A DNA stretch of 64,000 nt, taken from the NCBI GenBank assembly GCA_019633425.1, contig WSUB01000144.1, positions 40,009 to 104,008 of the forward strand. The letters run 5' to 3'. Position numbers and translations under genes: made by a program. Positions 35,496 to 46,901 of this stretch are shown here, one piece after another (position 1 is the stretch's first letter; every line of letters begins with the position of its first letter). The notes under the pieces were generated by a model. The model made no database searches. It saw only the letters and a program-made list of their open reading frames with translations, and was not told the origin of the DNA. The stretch comes from Tulasnella sp. 424. Its lineage: Eukaryota > Basidiomycota > Agaricomycetes > Cantharellales > Tulasnellaceae.

Positions 35496-35527
35496 GCAGT
35501 GCGCCAAATTTAAATGCTGGCGAGTAA
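35496..35527 (+). promoter_or_regulatory. 32-bp block upstream of DUF6535 copy F
   Basis: Identical to 29753-29784 upstream of copy E and at the same distance from the ATG. About 330 bp just before it (35160-35490) is not shared with unit 2. Confidence 0.55.
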
Positions 35528-35571
35528 ATTTTGACGCGGACATCAAACCGTTGCCCCCACTCCGTCTCACC

Positions 35572-38292
35572 ATGACTGCTCCCCCTCCTAAGAAATTAAC
35601 AGCCCTCCCCAAGATTCCTCCAGCTTTTGGCGAAGATGACGGCGTATTCTACAAGTACTACGACGATCTCGCGGACGAGCTGGATGAAGATATGGTGACG
35701 AGTCTCAAGTCGCAGCTCGATGGAATTCTCATCTTCGTGCGTATTTACTTCAGCTTTTGAATCCCCACATAATGTGTTCAAACCCTTCCTCGCTCTCTTG
35801 AGGCCGGTCTGTTCGCCGGTGTGAATTCGGCATTCTTGGCGTTTACGCTTCCCCAAATGAGCCCAGACCCTACGGACGACACCAACGCCCTCCTCTTCCA
35901 AATTTTGCTCGGTGGCAATAGTACAATCAAGTCCCCGGCAGATCTTCCTTCGGCTTCATTCTCCCCTCCCACGAGCACCTACTCCATCAACGTCTTGTTC
36001 TCCATGAGCTTGACCCTTGCCCTCCTCGGCTCGTTCCTTGCAGTGTTGGGTCAGCAGTGGCTTGTTTACTATCGTAAACGAAGTGGTGGCGGCGCTGAGT
36101 ATCAACGGTGGGAGCAGCTCCGACGATACCTCGGAGCCAAGCGCTGGAGACTGGAGCTCGTGCTGGACGACGTCCTTCCGAGCCTGCTGCAGGTCGCATT
36201 GGTCATTTTCTGCGTCGCGTTTATTCTCTATCTTGGCACATTGAGCAGGTCTCTGTGTTACACGATAGCCGCCCCGCTTTGCGCCGCGGGAGCAATTATC
36301 GTGATGACGGCAATGTGTGCGGCATGGGATCATTGGTGTCCATTCAAGAGTCCACTGTCGCATATCATCCAACCCATTCTCAAGCATTTGGCGGATATTG
36401 TCGGACGAATAGCGGGGATTCTTTGGGCCTACGGAGTAACCACCTTCGAATGGCTGAAGTACAGACTCGGATTCACAGATTGGGAGACTCCATTCGCGAC
36501 TTGGATTTCCTATCGAGCCGAAAGCGCTACCGAGTGGATCAAGAGCCGCGGCCAGCGACCTGCAGATGGCACCGACCAATTAAAGGTGATCGCACTCAGA
36601 CGAGTTCTATGCACTTCGGAAGACTCGAACGCGATCGTACACGCCGCTACAAATACGCAATCGATATCCCAAAGTAAGCTACTGGGTCAGATTCTTAATG
36701 ATGATGAATTAAGAGGCCGGCTTGACGCATTGTATACCATATCATACGATTCCGTCGGGTACACCGGCAACGCGGCGGCGCATCTAATGATCCAGGGTAC
36801 GGCAATTTCCCGCGCCCTTCTTCACATGATCCTTATGGCAGGGTCGGCGGAAGACCTTCTCCCCTACAATGATCGACCTCTGCTAAGAGATGGGGCAAAT
36901 GATCCAGAGTACTCGAGGGAACTGATGAAGAAGCTTAACGAGGGATACGCTACCTTCCTCTTGCTGGGAAGGTTCGACGTGTACAATGAATGCGCTGAAT
37001 GCTCGCATTGCGTTGCATTGGGTTATTGCATGAGGCTGTTTTGGATGATACTCCAGCCCGTACGACCCACATTAATACAAATTGAGCCCAGGCTTCTTGA
37101 ACAACACATACGTGTAACGGGGGCTTCCAAGGAGGTCGGACTCGCATGGATCGAGGCATGGTTGGTGAAAATGCTAAAGGAATGGGATCAGCTCTCGGGC
37201 GGGGAAGAGAGATTGACCCCGAACTCTGAAGTCCGCCATTGGCAACTTCAGAAAATGAGGGAGTTTTTGCACCTCTATCAAAATATGTGAGTATAGCTAT
37301 GGCAAGCCTTTTGAACTGGATCAACACTCAATTTAGATTATTTACGTCGTAGAGATGTTCCCAAATTCCTCCAAACCATTTTGGAAGCAATCCAGACCTC
37401 GACCGATCAATGGAGCGACCAACCGGCAACTGAAGTCTATGTGGGATTATTTGAGCACGATCTTCGAGTCCGAGAAAATGTGATGTGCTACAAATACTGT
37501 TTGGCGGTGACCATAAACAGTCTCGTGACCTTGCTTCGATCCATTGAACATCGAATTCGCGACCCAACAACCTCCAGTGATGAAAGAGAATCTCAACGAA
37601 AACATCGCAAGACATGCACCGAAAAATGGATAACCTACATCAACAACGCGTATAAATTCGGAGATAGCTCTTTGGATGATGACTACTATCAATGGCGCTG
37701 CGGACCACTCTGGTGGGTAATTTCTACCGAAGACTCTGATTTTAAGCCTGACGTTGACGAGACACCGCAACGTTTCAACAGGTACCATTGCATCGAGGCC
37801 TCATCTACTCTTCTTCCATATCTGCAATGGATGAAGGATATTATACAACCTGATCCTGAGAACGCAGATAATCCCCCAATGATCAAAATGGCGACTTTCT
37901 TGTTTGGCTGTCTTAAAGACCCCGAGGAGAGTATCCGTCAAAATGAAAGGGTGCTGTCGGGGTACCATGAATTCGCAGACAATATCGGAGAAGGAAAGAT
38001 AGAGGAGTATCGTGAATTCTACCCGGTTTTTGCCAAGACCGTCCGTGAGCTAGAGTCTACCGTCGCTGCCGCAGTACCTCACTCGTCAGAGGTAAGACCG
38101 GTTCATCACACTGTCTATGCTCTAGTTAACGTAGCTCCTTATCAAACAGGTCGAAAAACTGGAAACTCCGCCTGAATATGAAAACTTGTGGAGTCAGGGC
38201 GAATCCTGCGTGAGTCCATGCTTCCACTCCATAGGCCGAATCGTAACCTCAGATTGTTTCTTTCCCAGGACATCTATCTGGAGTGGTATTGA
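35572..38292 (+). CDS. DUF6535 domain membrane protein, copy F (intact)
   Basis: Six exons in phase: 35572-35736, 35803-37286, 37353-37712, 37782-38091, 38150-38209 and 38269-38292, giving 800 residues. Start MTAPPPKKLTALPKIP. Four hydrophobic segments lie in the first 240 residues, with GQQWLVYYRKRSGG and WRLELVLDDVLPSLLQ between them. The C-terminal half carries CTSEDSNAIVHAA, CAECSHC, IEHRIRDPTT and YHCIEASSTLLPYL, and ends CDIYLEWY. The intron at 37713-37781 is a multiple of three without a stop, so a retained-intron form would still be open. Convergent with the intact P450 copy 4. Function unknown. Confidence 0.9.
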
Positions 38293-39013
38293 ACCCTCCC
38301 AATTTATGGCTGCCTCTCCAAATCGACAAAACGTGTCCGTTGTAGAGTCACAGAATGTTGCAACACCGACATAGTACGCGACGACTGTACCCCCGTCCCT
38401 TGCGTTTCGACGAATTAAAATTGCAGGTTGCACAGTATTGCCGAATCGGTATTCCTTGCACAATTTATCTTTAGCATAGGATCGGCCGTGGATGCGGCAT
38501 TAGCTACTCTGCGCGTGGTGTATCTTATGCGGCAAAGCGCCATGCACCGCGCACTCCAACCCACCTCCGCATGAGACAACCTCACTCTAAATGTCCTGAG
38601 GGTCGGTCGTAACGTGGGGCATAATATTCCCTAGGATCTTAGGTATGCGGAGACCTATGGGAGAAATCTTCTTGCCTACCCGTGATCAAGGCTACGGGGG
38701 AAAGAGTGGGCACCATTGTGGACTGGATCTAATCCTTCCATGCACCCGCACGCGCGAGCTCCATGGATAGGGTTTTCTTAGCATTTGAATATTTAAAGCT
38801 TTTAACCGCTTATCAACACTCCAAGTGGAGTTCACCGCACTCCAGGAGTACTTCTGAAGACAAATGGGGTGTCCCTGTTACCCGGGCTTCCGGACGGCGG
38901 CAGGGCGGCCTCCAGCACGCCGGCCGCATTCAAAGACGACGTAAGATGCCTCGAATACCGACATCGACAGGATACACAACAATTCCGTATGAATGCTCTA
39001 CTCCACTGAAGAC
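38293..39013. other. intergenic spacer of array unit 3
   Basis: Homologous to the spacers of units 1 and 2, and closest to unit 2 (shared CTCCATGGATAGGGTTTTC). No gene is seen. Confidence 0.6.
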
Positions 39014-40858
39014 TCAGATCCTCGTCACCTTGACATACATCTGACCTTTGGGGCGACGTAAACCGAAACCTCGATTAACCCCACTCTGCACGACGGGCGT
39101 GCTCTTCACCCGGTCCACCTCGAGCTTGAAGTTCTTGAGAACCGTGGTGAGGAAGATTTTGATGTGGTAAAACGCAAAGAACCGCCCTATAATCGCCACC
39201 AAATCAGCGTCAGCCCGTAGAGGGAAGGCTAGATCCCTTTCGATACGGAAAGCAGACTTACCAGAACACATGCTGACACCACCTCCAAACGGCAGATAAT
39301 TGTATTCCGACTCCGTTCCTTTGCCATCCTTCCCCATAAACCTCGTCGGAACGAACTCCTCAGCCCGTTCGAACTCGTTCTCATCCCGATGCACTCTCCT
39401 AGTCAGGCAAACCAGCGTATCTCCCTTCTTGATCGTATAACCCGCGAGCAGCGTATCCTCTAACACGCCTCGCATCGAGTATGAGTCCGAAGTAAATCGT
39501 AACGTCTCCGAGATCGTTGAGGTGAGCAGAGGGATTGAAGGTTGAGATTGGAAGAAGTCGGGGAGGTGGTCCGTGTAAGGACCGCTGAACTCGGGGTGCG
39601 CGGCGGACCAGGTTTCTCCTGCAGCGTCGAGTTCGGCGATGATGGGCGCAAGACCTTCTGGCCGTTGAATTTGGAGGATGAGAAGCCAGCTAAAGAGAAC
39701 CCGCGTTCAGTATCTCATTCGCAGGAAGATCTTACTGCAAGAGTGCCACTCACAAACTCGCCCACGGAACGTTTGCCATCAACGGCCAATACGGCGTCAT
39801 CAGCGACACGCCAAGATCATGGTCGCTGAAATCAGCATTTCGTACGATCTCTTCCCTGTCCCGTATGAGCTGGCCTGGTTCGTGTGGTTTGTTCATGTAC
39901 TCCCAGATCTTTTGACGAACGCGAGCCCGGGACGCAAGGAAGCGTCTGCACAACCTCGTCGGGTACATCAAAGCGACCTTCCAAACGCCTTCGTCGAAGT
40001 TCTTCCAGTCTTCGTAAAACTCCTCGATGTTGAGCGTGGGGCCGTACCACGTTACGGACGTCGCTTTGTGCGCGAGGCGCATGACGAAGTCCTCCATGGA
40101 GACGGATTCCGTAGGCGTTGGGTGCTCTTTGACGACTCTCGAGATGTTTTGGGCGAAGGATTCAACGAGCGGCATCATATTCTTAGGAGCGATGTTGCGA
40201 TGGTCGGAAGGGAGAAGTTCTTCGCGGAAAGTTGAGGACTTTCGGAGGACATCGTCGGACCACGAAAAGCAGTTCTTGCCCCAAGAGAGTTGGATGACGG
40301 CCATCGTGTACACCTATAGGGAAGAGAGGATCAGTGACATCATATTGAATGTCAGTCGCGAAATTGTCCGTACTTTGGGTTGCTTGTAAATCTGGTTGAT
40401 AAGCTGGGTTGAATTATCTCTGGTCAGCACAGACACGTTCCGCGCCGAACCGTGCCTCTTCAGCTCACAGATGTAGATGACACGTAGTATAATGTCGTGC
40501 CCGCTGTCTTGACGCCGAACACGCCATCGGGATATTGTTGTCTACGCATGGGAGAAGTTCACCAAATCCTTTAGCGTCGAGTCGGGTCACGAACCAGCCC
40601 TGAGTGGACGCACTTTGCAGCTTTAAAGAATGCATCAGGATCACGTTCCACCGCCCACTGGCTGCCCCACCAAGGTATCCAGCTGGGCACGATAGGCGGA
40701 CGGCGCTCGTTGGTACTTCCCGAGTTGTGCCAAACGATACTTAGGCCGACGGCTAGCGCAGTGGAAGCGGCGGCCGTGGGGACGACCCAATCCGCCCAAG
40801 CTCTCGGCAGTCCATGTTCGTCTAGTAGTCGTAAAATAGTAGCGTTGACGGAGTCCAT
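39014..40858 (-). CDS. cytochrome P450, CYP7/CYP8-like (copy 4, intact)
   Basis: Six exons in phase: 40858-40614, 40541-40469, 40403-40374, 40313-39754, 39689-39262 and 39186-39014, giving 502 residues. Exon structure matches copy 1; exon 5 is 428 nt in both. The membrane anchor is at about residues 21-44, followed by RRPPIVPSWIPWWG. The I-helix reads ANVPWASFWLL without an acid-Thr pair. ExxR is ETLR, the PERF-like segment is VPTRFMG, and the heme motif is FGGGVSMCSGGRFFA with Cys444. It ends VKVTRI. Convergent with DUF6535 F. No lesions, unlike its neighbours. Substrate unknown. Confidence 0.9.
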
Positions 40859-42310
40859 GAGCCGGATGGTGGATGGTGGTGGTGGAGGTTCACGGAGACG
40901 CCGGCATTGAAGAGGGAGTCGCCAGTCGAGATTATAATTTCCCTTCGCCGGTTGGTTGAACAGCGGCTGGAAGATGCCGAGATGCGCGGCCGACGAGCTA
41001 ATCAAGCCGCTTCGCTCCTATCAATGCCAGAAGTTGGGGTTTCGTGGTAAATGGACCGGGTCATCAAATGGGTGCGTGGTTGTCTCACCATTGGCACGGT
41101 AAACTCCGACCGAATTTGGACAACGCGACCGTATCCATACGCCACTGGGTGTCAACCTCGCGTTCGTGAATAGTAAAGTCGAGGAGATGAGGAACGGCAT
41201 ATCGAGAACGCTGCTGCGGTTGTCGAGTTCAAGGCTTGCAGAGAGTTGGTTGAAGAATGAATCAAGGAAATGAAAGGTGCCATTTACCCCGCCACGTGGG
41301 TGGAACGGCGAACCCCGTCGGATAACAAGCGCTACATCGCTAGCTCCACGACCTTCGCAACACTGAACAGACTCTGAGCTTAACTGAATGAGGAAACAAC
41401 TCGATTAGATTAGTACTTGGGACTAATTTTGCCCAATAAGCTTAATTAAAGTAGAATTATTTGGTTGCGAGCTGGGGGATATGAATTTCATTCCCTCCTC
41501 GTTCAGTTTTCCCTTCCCGCTGGGTGTTTTCGCGCTAACGCGGATTGCAAGTTTTCCACTTGCGGTCCCTCCAAGCGTGCTCTCCGACATTACTCTCACT
41601 GTACCCACGCTCCGCCTATTCCTCCGTCAACAACCTACGATATCATCGGTCTTCCGCTGCCTCTACATAGTCCTACGCGCACGGGTATATCGTACATGGG
41701 TCGACTCGAAATTCCGGCCCTTCTCGTGAGTCGTCAGGCTTGATATGTTCTCGCTACTAGCTCGTCACAGGATGGCTTCGTCCGGGGATGACGACTCGAG
41801 CGCTATCTTTGTACCGTTCGCCAGCCGTCGTGCAACGTATGAGAATCAATAGCGCGCGACTCTGTTGTTTGGAGATCATATATCGTATAGCTGAGAGAAC
41901 CCGAGTCCTGACCTTGTCTCGAATTAAGACGGGTGCGGCCAGGCAAGATCCGCCTTTAACTTTTGAATTCACGTGCATCAAAACTGGAACCGCGCTGGGC
42001 TGTAAGGTACCGAGGGGAAGCTCATCACGTGCCTGAGGTATGACGCACCGATCTCTCCGATGAATTTGGTTTGATGACTGTCCAACCTCGAATACGCGTA
42101 ATACAATATAATGGATTCCAACCCACCATGGCCTAATTTACACCTGTGCTTGCAACACGGCTTGGCCCGGCCGTATTGTGGCTTGGTCCTGCCGGCACGG
42201 CAAACGTCCCTGAGGACTTTTTGCGACGTTGGCGCTGGTTTATTCTCGATCCTCGGCACGCTCTCTCCCTCTTTTTTTTTCGTTCCATGACCCCAGTCGG
42301 AATATAAATC
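40859..42310. other. intergenic stretch with the end of the array
   Basis: The part to about 41300 is homologous to the region upstream of P450 copy 2 and before DUF6535 E (29400-29650), so it is the flank of a further unit whose DUF6535 gene is absent. From 41300 to 42310 no gene is recognised. Confidence 0.5.
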
Positions 42311-44167
42311 ATGCTATCCATTCGCACTTTCCAAATCGCTCTCGTTCTCTCCTCTATCACAGCTTTACTCTGGCTCGCCAATTTCAGAGCATCTTTCGAT
42401 CCGACTTTCGCTAATTCTAACTCGCGCGTCAACACCGCAACAAGCGACTCGCTGCGAATCGACACTCCGGAAGCCAAGCAAGTTGGGCCGCTACGACGAC
42501 GACGCGTCGCCGTTGGCACCGTTTTTCCACATCACGAAGAGGTTTATGGGGCATTTGCATGGACTATTGCCAACGTCCTCGACTCGGAGAAACACGTCGG
42601 ACCGAATAGCGTCCACATCTACGCTGAACAAACCGATTTCATCTCCTTGATGAAGCAGCTCGGTCAACTGCCGGAGAGCATGTTCCGACCAGCAGGAAAA
42701 GAAGAGCTCATCGCCGCGGTCCGGTCGACGACGCTGTTTCCCGACGACCCCGGTGCGATGATCGACCTCGTCGCTCTGGCCACTTGTGAGATAGAGTAAG
42801 TCCTTGTATCAAAAAATCTGGGATGGAATACAGACGCATGACCACTTTGATTGCAACTTAGTCTACCGCAACTCGGCCCAGACTTGCTGCAAGCTTGGGA
42901 TGCGCGACCGGCCGACAAGAAATTCATGCTAGTCTGTGGAGCTCACAACGGAGCGGATCCGTCCTGGCAGCAAAAACATTCAGTGGAGTGGGCAAAGCGA
43001 GGAGCGTTTCGACTCTTGGTTATATCCGACCAGTAAGCCGTCATTCTACATCGAGATTTATACTCCACTTACCAAATGCTCAACGTCAATAGTGTCGTAA
43101 AATTCTTTAAAACGCAATTAGACCAATGGGCAGACAGCAAAGATCCTGTCGAACGTCTCTCTTTCTATGAATACGTCAAGGTCAACGCGTTCTACCCCGT
43201 TTCCGATTTTGTCAACTTCCCGCTTCCCGATAAGTCTGGTGGTTCAAGAGTTCCTTGTACCGGATTACTCCAAGGTGGATTTGAAACGTATCGGAGAGAT
43301 TACAACCGGATATTCCTCGACTTGATCCGACTTCTACGAGGTAGGTCATGGCCCGGTTTACGGTTAACAACAGTCTTACATTCGTCCTGAACAATATCTA
43401 ACAGAAGATCCAAGGGCCTGGGGCTACCAGTGGTCCGACGCAGAACGAATGTACTTGCCCGACTCAGATGCTCCTAATCCTCCCTTCGTTTTGCACCTTC
43501 TCGGATGGAGCCGAGAGAGGTTAGATATTCCTCAGGAGCTGGAGAGGGTGGTTGTCAAAGACGTCGACTTTGTGAGTTCAAGGTTCTTTTACCTGTTGTG
43601 TCCGAAAATACCTGACGTTCCGTGATTCGTCCTGCAATAGAACATGCGCGATTTTTATACTCTTGTCCAGTCCATGGACATTGTGATTCCTGGGTTTAGC
43701 ATCCAGGGTGGTTGTAAGTATGCCCGCATGACCACATAACGCCCCCTTCTAACCGCGTCCGCCGTTTCTCCCCTGCAGACCTAACACAACAAGCTTCCTC
43801 GACGGTCCATACCGCACTCGAAAATCGCATCCCCATCCTCGCGACTCGCACCATGTTGGAAGCGTACCCACACATCGCTGGAATTGCTTCGATCTTTCGA
43901 CCCGCTTCGCTGAGCGAGATGGAAGCCATCGGCCTCCTTCGAGGAGCGAAGATCAACTCCGAGAATCCCGATGTCGATTTCAGCGAGGTCGGTTCTCCTG
44001 CGTCTACAGGAAGCCAGAAATGCGTTGGTCCTCTGGAGTTTTGTCAGGATGTTCGGGCTATGCTGGAACACGGGTGGAGGAGGAATCGGACGGAATGGGA
44101 TAGACACTTGCAGGATGTTTGGAAGAAGAACGAGAGATTGATTGGCGAGATACTGAGGGATTTATAG
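42311..44167 (+). CDS. single-anchor glycosyltransferase-like protein, paralogue 1
   Basis: Six exons in phase: 42311-42795, 42862-43032, 43093-43340, 43405-43571, 43641-43713 and 43779-44167, giving 510 residues. The N-terminus is a signal anchor (residues 2-25, FQIALVLSSITALLWLA). The luminal part holds HLLGWSRERLD, VVVKDVDF, then FYTLVQSMDIVIPGF and ASSTVHTALENRIPILAT. That last stretch resembles the acceptor region of family 1 or 4-type glycosyltransferases, where a stem is followed by a glycine-rich sugar-nucleotide contact. I recognise it as a basidiomycete secretory-pathway protein but not an exact family. Paralogous to 46902-48740. Confidence 0.72.
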
Positions 44168-44871
44168 GTCAGATATCTCTCAGCACCTACTCATGTACGA
44201 ATGTGTTTTTGAGATATCAAACACTTATATTATCCTCTGGGATGGCCCCTTTAATTTGGCCAGAGCGTCGGACTTCCATTAGATCCGCGTTTCGACTTCG
44301 ACCACCATCGGTCGGGGCGCCCGCAGCCCGACACCCTCTTCTCCCCCCTTTTTTATTACGCGCTTCAAAAACTAAGGTAAGCGTTGCTGGGTAGAGGAAC
44401 GGCCTGTCCCAAAGCCCCCCTTTTCAAAGTAAGACAGCTACTACTCGGCGTACGCGTTCCGCTGTGTTTCTGCTTTTTTTTACTATAGCCTCGTGTCCAT
44501 TTGTCACGTAGTACTTACTAGTTGTAATAAGCTTTCTTAACCCTCTGTAACAATAATAGAGAATTCATTATGTATTCTGCTTGTTGTGTGGACGCAGTCT
44601 GCCTGGTTTGATTGCGTGTGTTTGGCTTGGCAAAATGGATCGTTGATTGAACTCGAGCTCCACCTCACACCTCCCAACGGAATCTCTCGAATCATTCTCC
44701 TCGAGCCATAATCTCGAAAACTCCTCATATCCCACATTCTCCCCTGTCCCTACGTACTCAGCTCATACACTCCCTGCATAAATCCGTTAGACGCTTTTCT
44801 GGGCCCTCCATTCCACCGGACATCCCTCCCTCAGTCGACATCCACTCTCGTCCACTCCAAAACATACCCCA
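44168..44871. other. intergenic stretch
   Basis: Between paralogue 1 and the next plus-strand gene. The last 150 bases are pyrimidine-rich (TCCACTCTCGTCCACTCC), as often seen before basidiomycete start codons. No gene is seen. Confidence 0.5.
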
Positions 44872-46526
44872 ATGAATACCGTCCCACAACCTGACTCTCA
44901 ACCTCTAGTCACTCCCCAACATCTCATCCCGGTCGAGCACCATGTCCCGCCAGGGCTAAGCGATTTGAGCAGTGAACCACAGTAAGGGAACTTCAGCAAA
45001 CTTGACTGGCCATTAGCTGCTCATAAGACTCATCCCTTCAGAACAAAGATGCTGAGCAAGAACGCCAAGAGAAAGCTTCGTCGCAAGCAATCAGACGCAA
45101 TTGCAGGCTCCTTAACCAAACTCGCACCCAAACCTCGTCCGACTCCAGCACCTGAAAAAAAGAAATCAAGCCATAAGCGTAGCGCGGAAGCGAAGGCTCG
45201 TCGACTTGGTCGGGGAATCCGGAAGTGGATGATAAAACTCCCATCCCAGAATGGTGACGTGGCAGTTACAGTAATATATCATCGGCAATCCTTCGATTTC
45301 TAACGCCGATCTACTCCATAGGGCTCTCACTAGAAATTCCGGCCGCAACACTCGATCTCTTCGACGGCCAAGAGAGACCAACTACAGCGATGGTGGCTAC
45401 TTCACTTGCGGGCTGGAGTCTTGACACCAAGACATATACTGAAGCTCCGGCAGAAGGGATCTTCCTCCTTCGCCGGGCCGCCTCGGACCTCGACAATTTC
45501 GACGACGACCCCGATGATCTTGGCGCCCCTCTTCCCGCCAATCATCATAGCTCAAACCACCTGCAGGTGTCCAGCGACGGTATTTTTCTCTCTCAAGACC
45601 TCGACGCTGGTGCCGGGTGTGGTCCACTTGACCCTCCATGCGACAAGGTCTCCACCCCGCGATTGTTCGAACCAGATTTTGCTCTGATTCGCTACCAGCC
45701 GAACCTTTCTCTGGGAGACGAGGCTCGGCTTATCGAGGCGGTTGCTGCTCTGCAGCAGGAATTGACCGGCGGCGATATATGCCACGACGGCAGGACCAAA
45801 TCCTGGCATGTAGGACCTTGGTCCAAATACAGGCATGTTCCACGCATGGCCTCGACTGTCTTCCACCAATCCGACACTGCCAAGATCGCACTTAACAACT
45901 TTGCAGGACTGCTGACAGAGCTGGTAGTCAAACCAGTGGCAGCCATGATCTCGGAGCTGGATCCGTTGTACTACCGCCTGGCCACCCGGTAAGATAATCG
46001 TTATTTGCTGGTAGAATACGCTGGAGACTGAACAAGTATCGACAGTGCCAACATGTATGTCCACCTTGCATGCAAGGAAAGTGACCCTTTGACATCAAAT
46101 CTGATGTGGACGCCTCTGTTCAATGTTGGGGAACTTCGCTGGAGCGTCAACGACCCTGCCCACTTGACCAGCGACCCCGCCGAGTTGTACGCCTTTCTTC
46201 TCACCACTGAGAGGTTTGAAGGAAAACGCTTGTGCTTCCCGCACATCAGGCTTGCGGTCCCCTTCGGACCGTTTACTGTCATCCTTGTTCAGGCGAGAAA
46301 GCTGGTTCACTTTTCGGAACAGACCAACGGTTCGCACTTCATCTTTACCGGCTTCGTCGATTACAATACCGCTCTCCAAGCTGGGATTCGTTGCAAGGAG
46401 TTTCTGGAGCTTTCGGATGAGGAGTTTATGATTTGGATTAAGGAGCGGATTAAGGTTCAGTGGGCTAAGGAAGAGGCAACGGGGGAGGCACGGGTGACCG
46501 GGGTTGGGTCCGGAACGACGACTTGA
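44872..46526 (+). CDS. unknown protein with basic N-terminus and putative double-stranded beta-helix core
   Basis: Four exons in phase: 44872-44981, 45042-45253, 45322-45988 and 46046-46526, giving 489 residues. Residues 38-95 are strongly basic (SKNAKRKLRRKQ, KKKSSHKRSAEAKARR), as in a nucleic-acid-binding or nuclear-targeting tail. An acidic linker follows. The C-terminal 250 residues have SWHVGPWSKYRH, SDPLTSNLMWTP, FPHIRLAVPFGPFTVILV and HFSEQTNGSHFIFTGF. The order of strands and the PFGPFTVIL..HFSE layout recalls the core of transposon-associated 2-oxoglutarate dioxygenase-like proteins of mushrooms, but I cannot point to a metal-binding triad. It sits between the two glycosyltransferase-like paralogues. 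Confidence 0.65.
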
Positions 46527-46901
46527 TCCCTTCTTCTTTTCATGTTCAGTTCATGCGCCTCTTTTCTGTGTCATGTTTGGACGGCTCCGAACCTCAAAAA
46601 GTTTCATCACGTAGAATCTTACCAACTTTTCATCCTGCGCGACCTGGGGAACCACCCCTTCTCGACCACCATAACCCCTCTTTAACTACTGGTAAGCATT
46701 CGCAACGGAAGGGCAGCGGGTTTGCACATGCTTCATAAACCGCATAGTATTTATAGCCGACTTGTTCTTTTTTAAGAATCCCGGGATCCTCCGGGATTGA
46801 TAAGGTGCGGATACTGCGGAGCACCTGATCGTTTTGCGGGTGGTGTTCATCCGTCCCCCCTTTTCAATTAATTTTTTCATACCGTGAACCGGTTCACCAT
46901 C

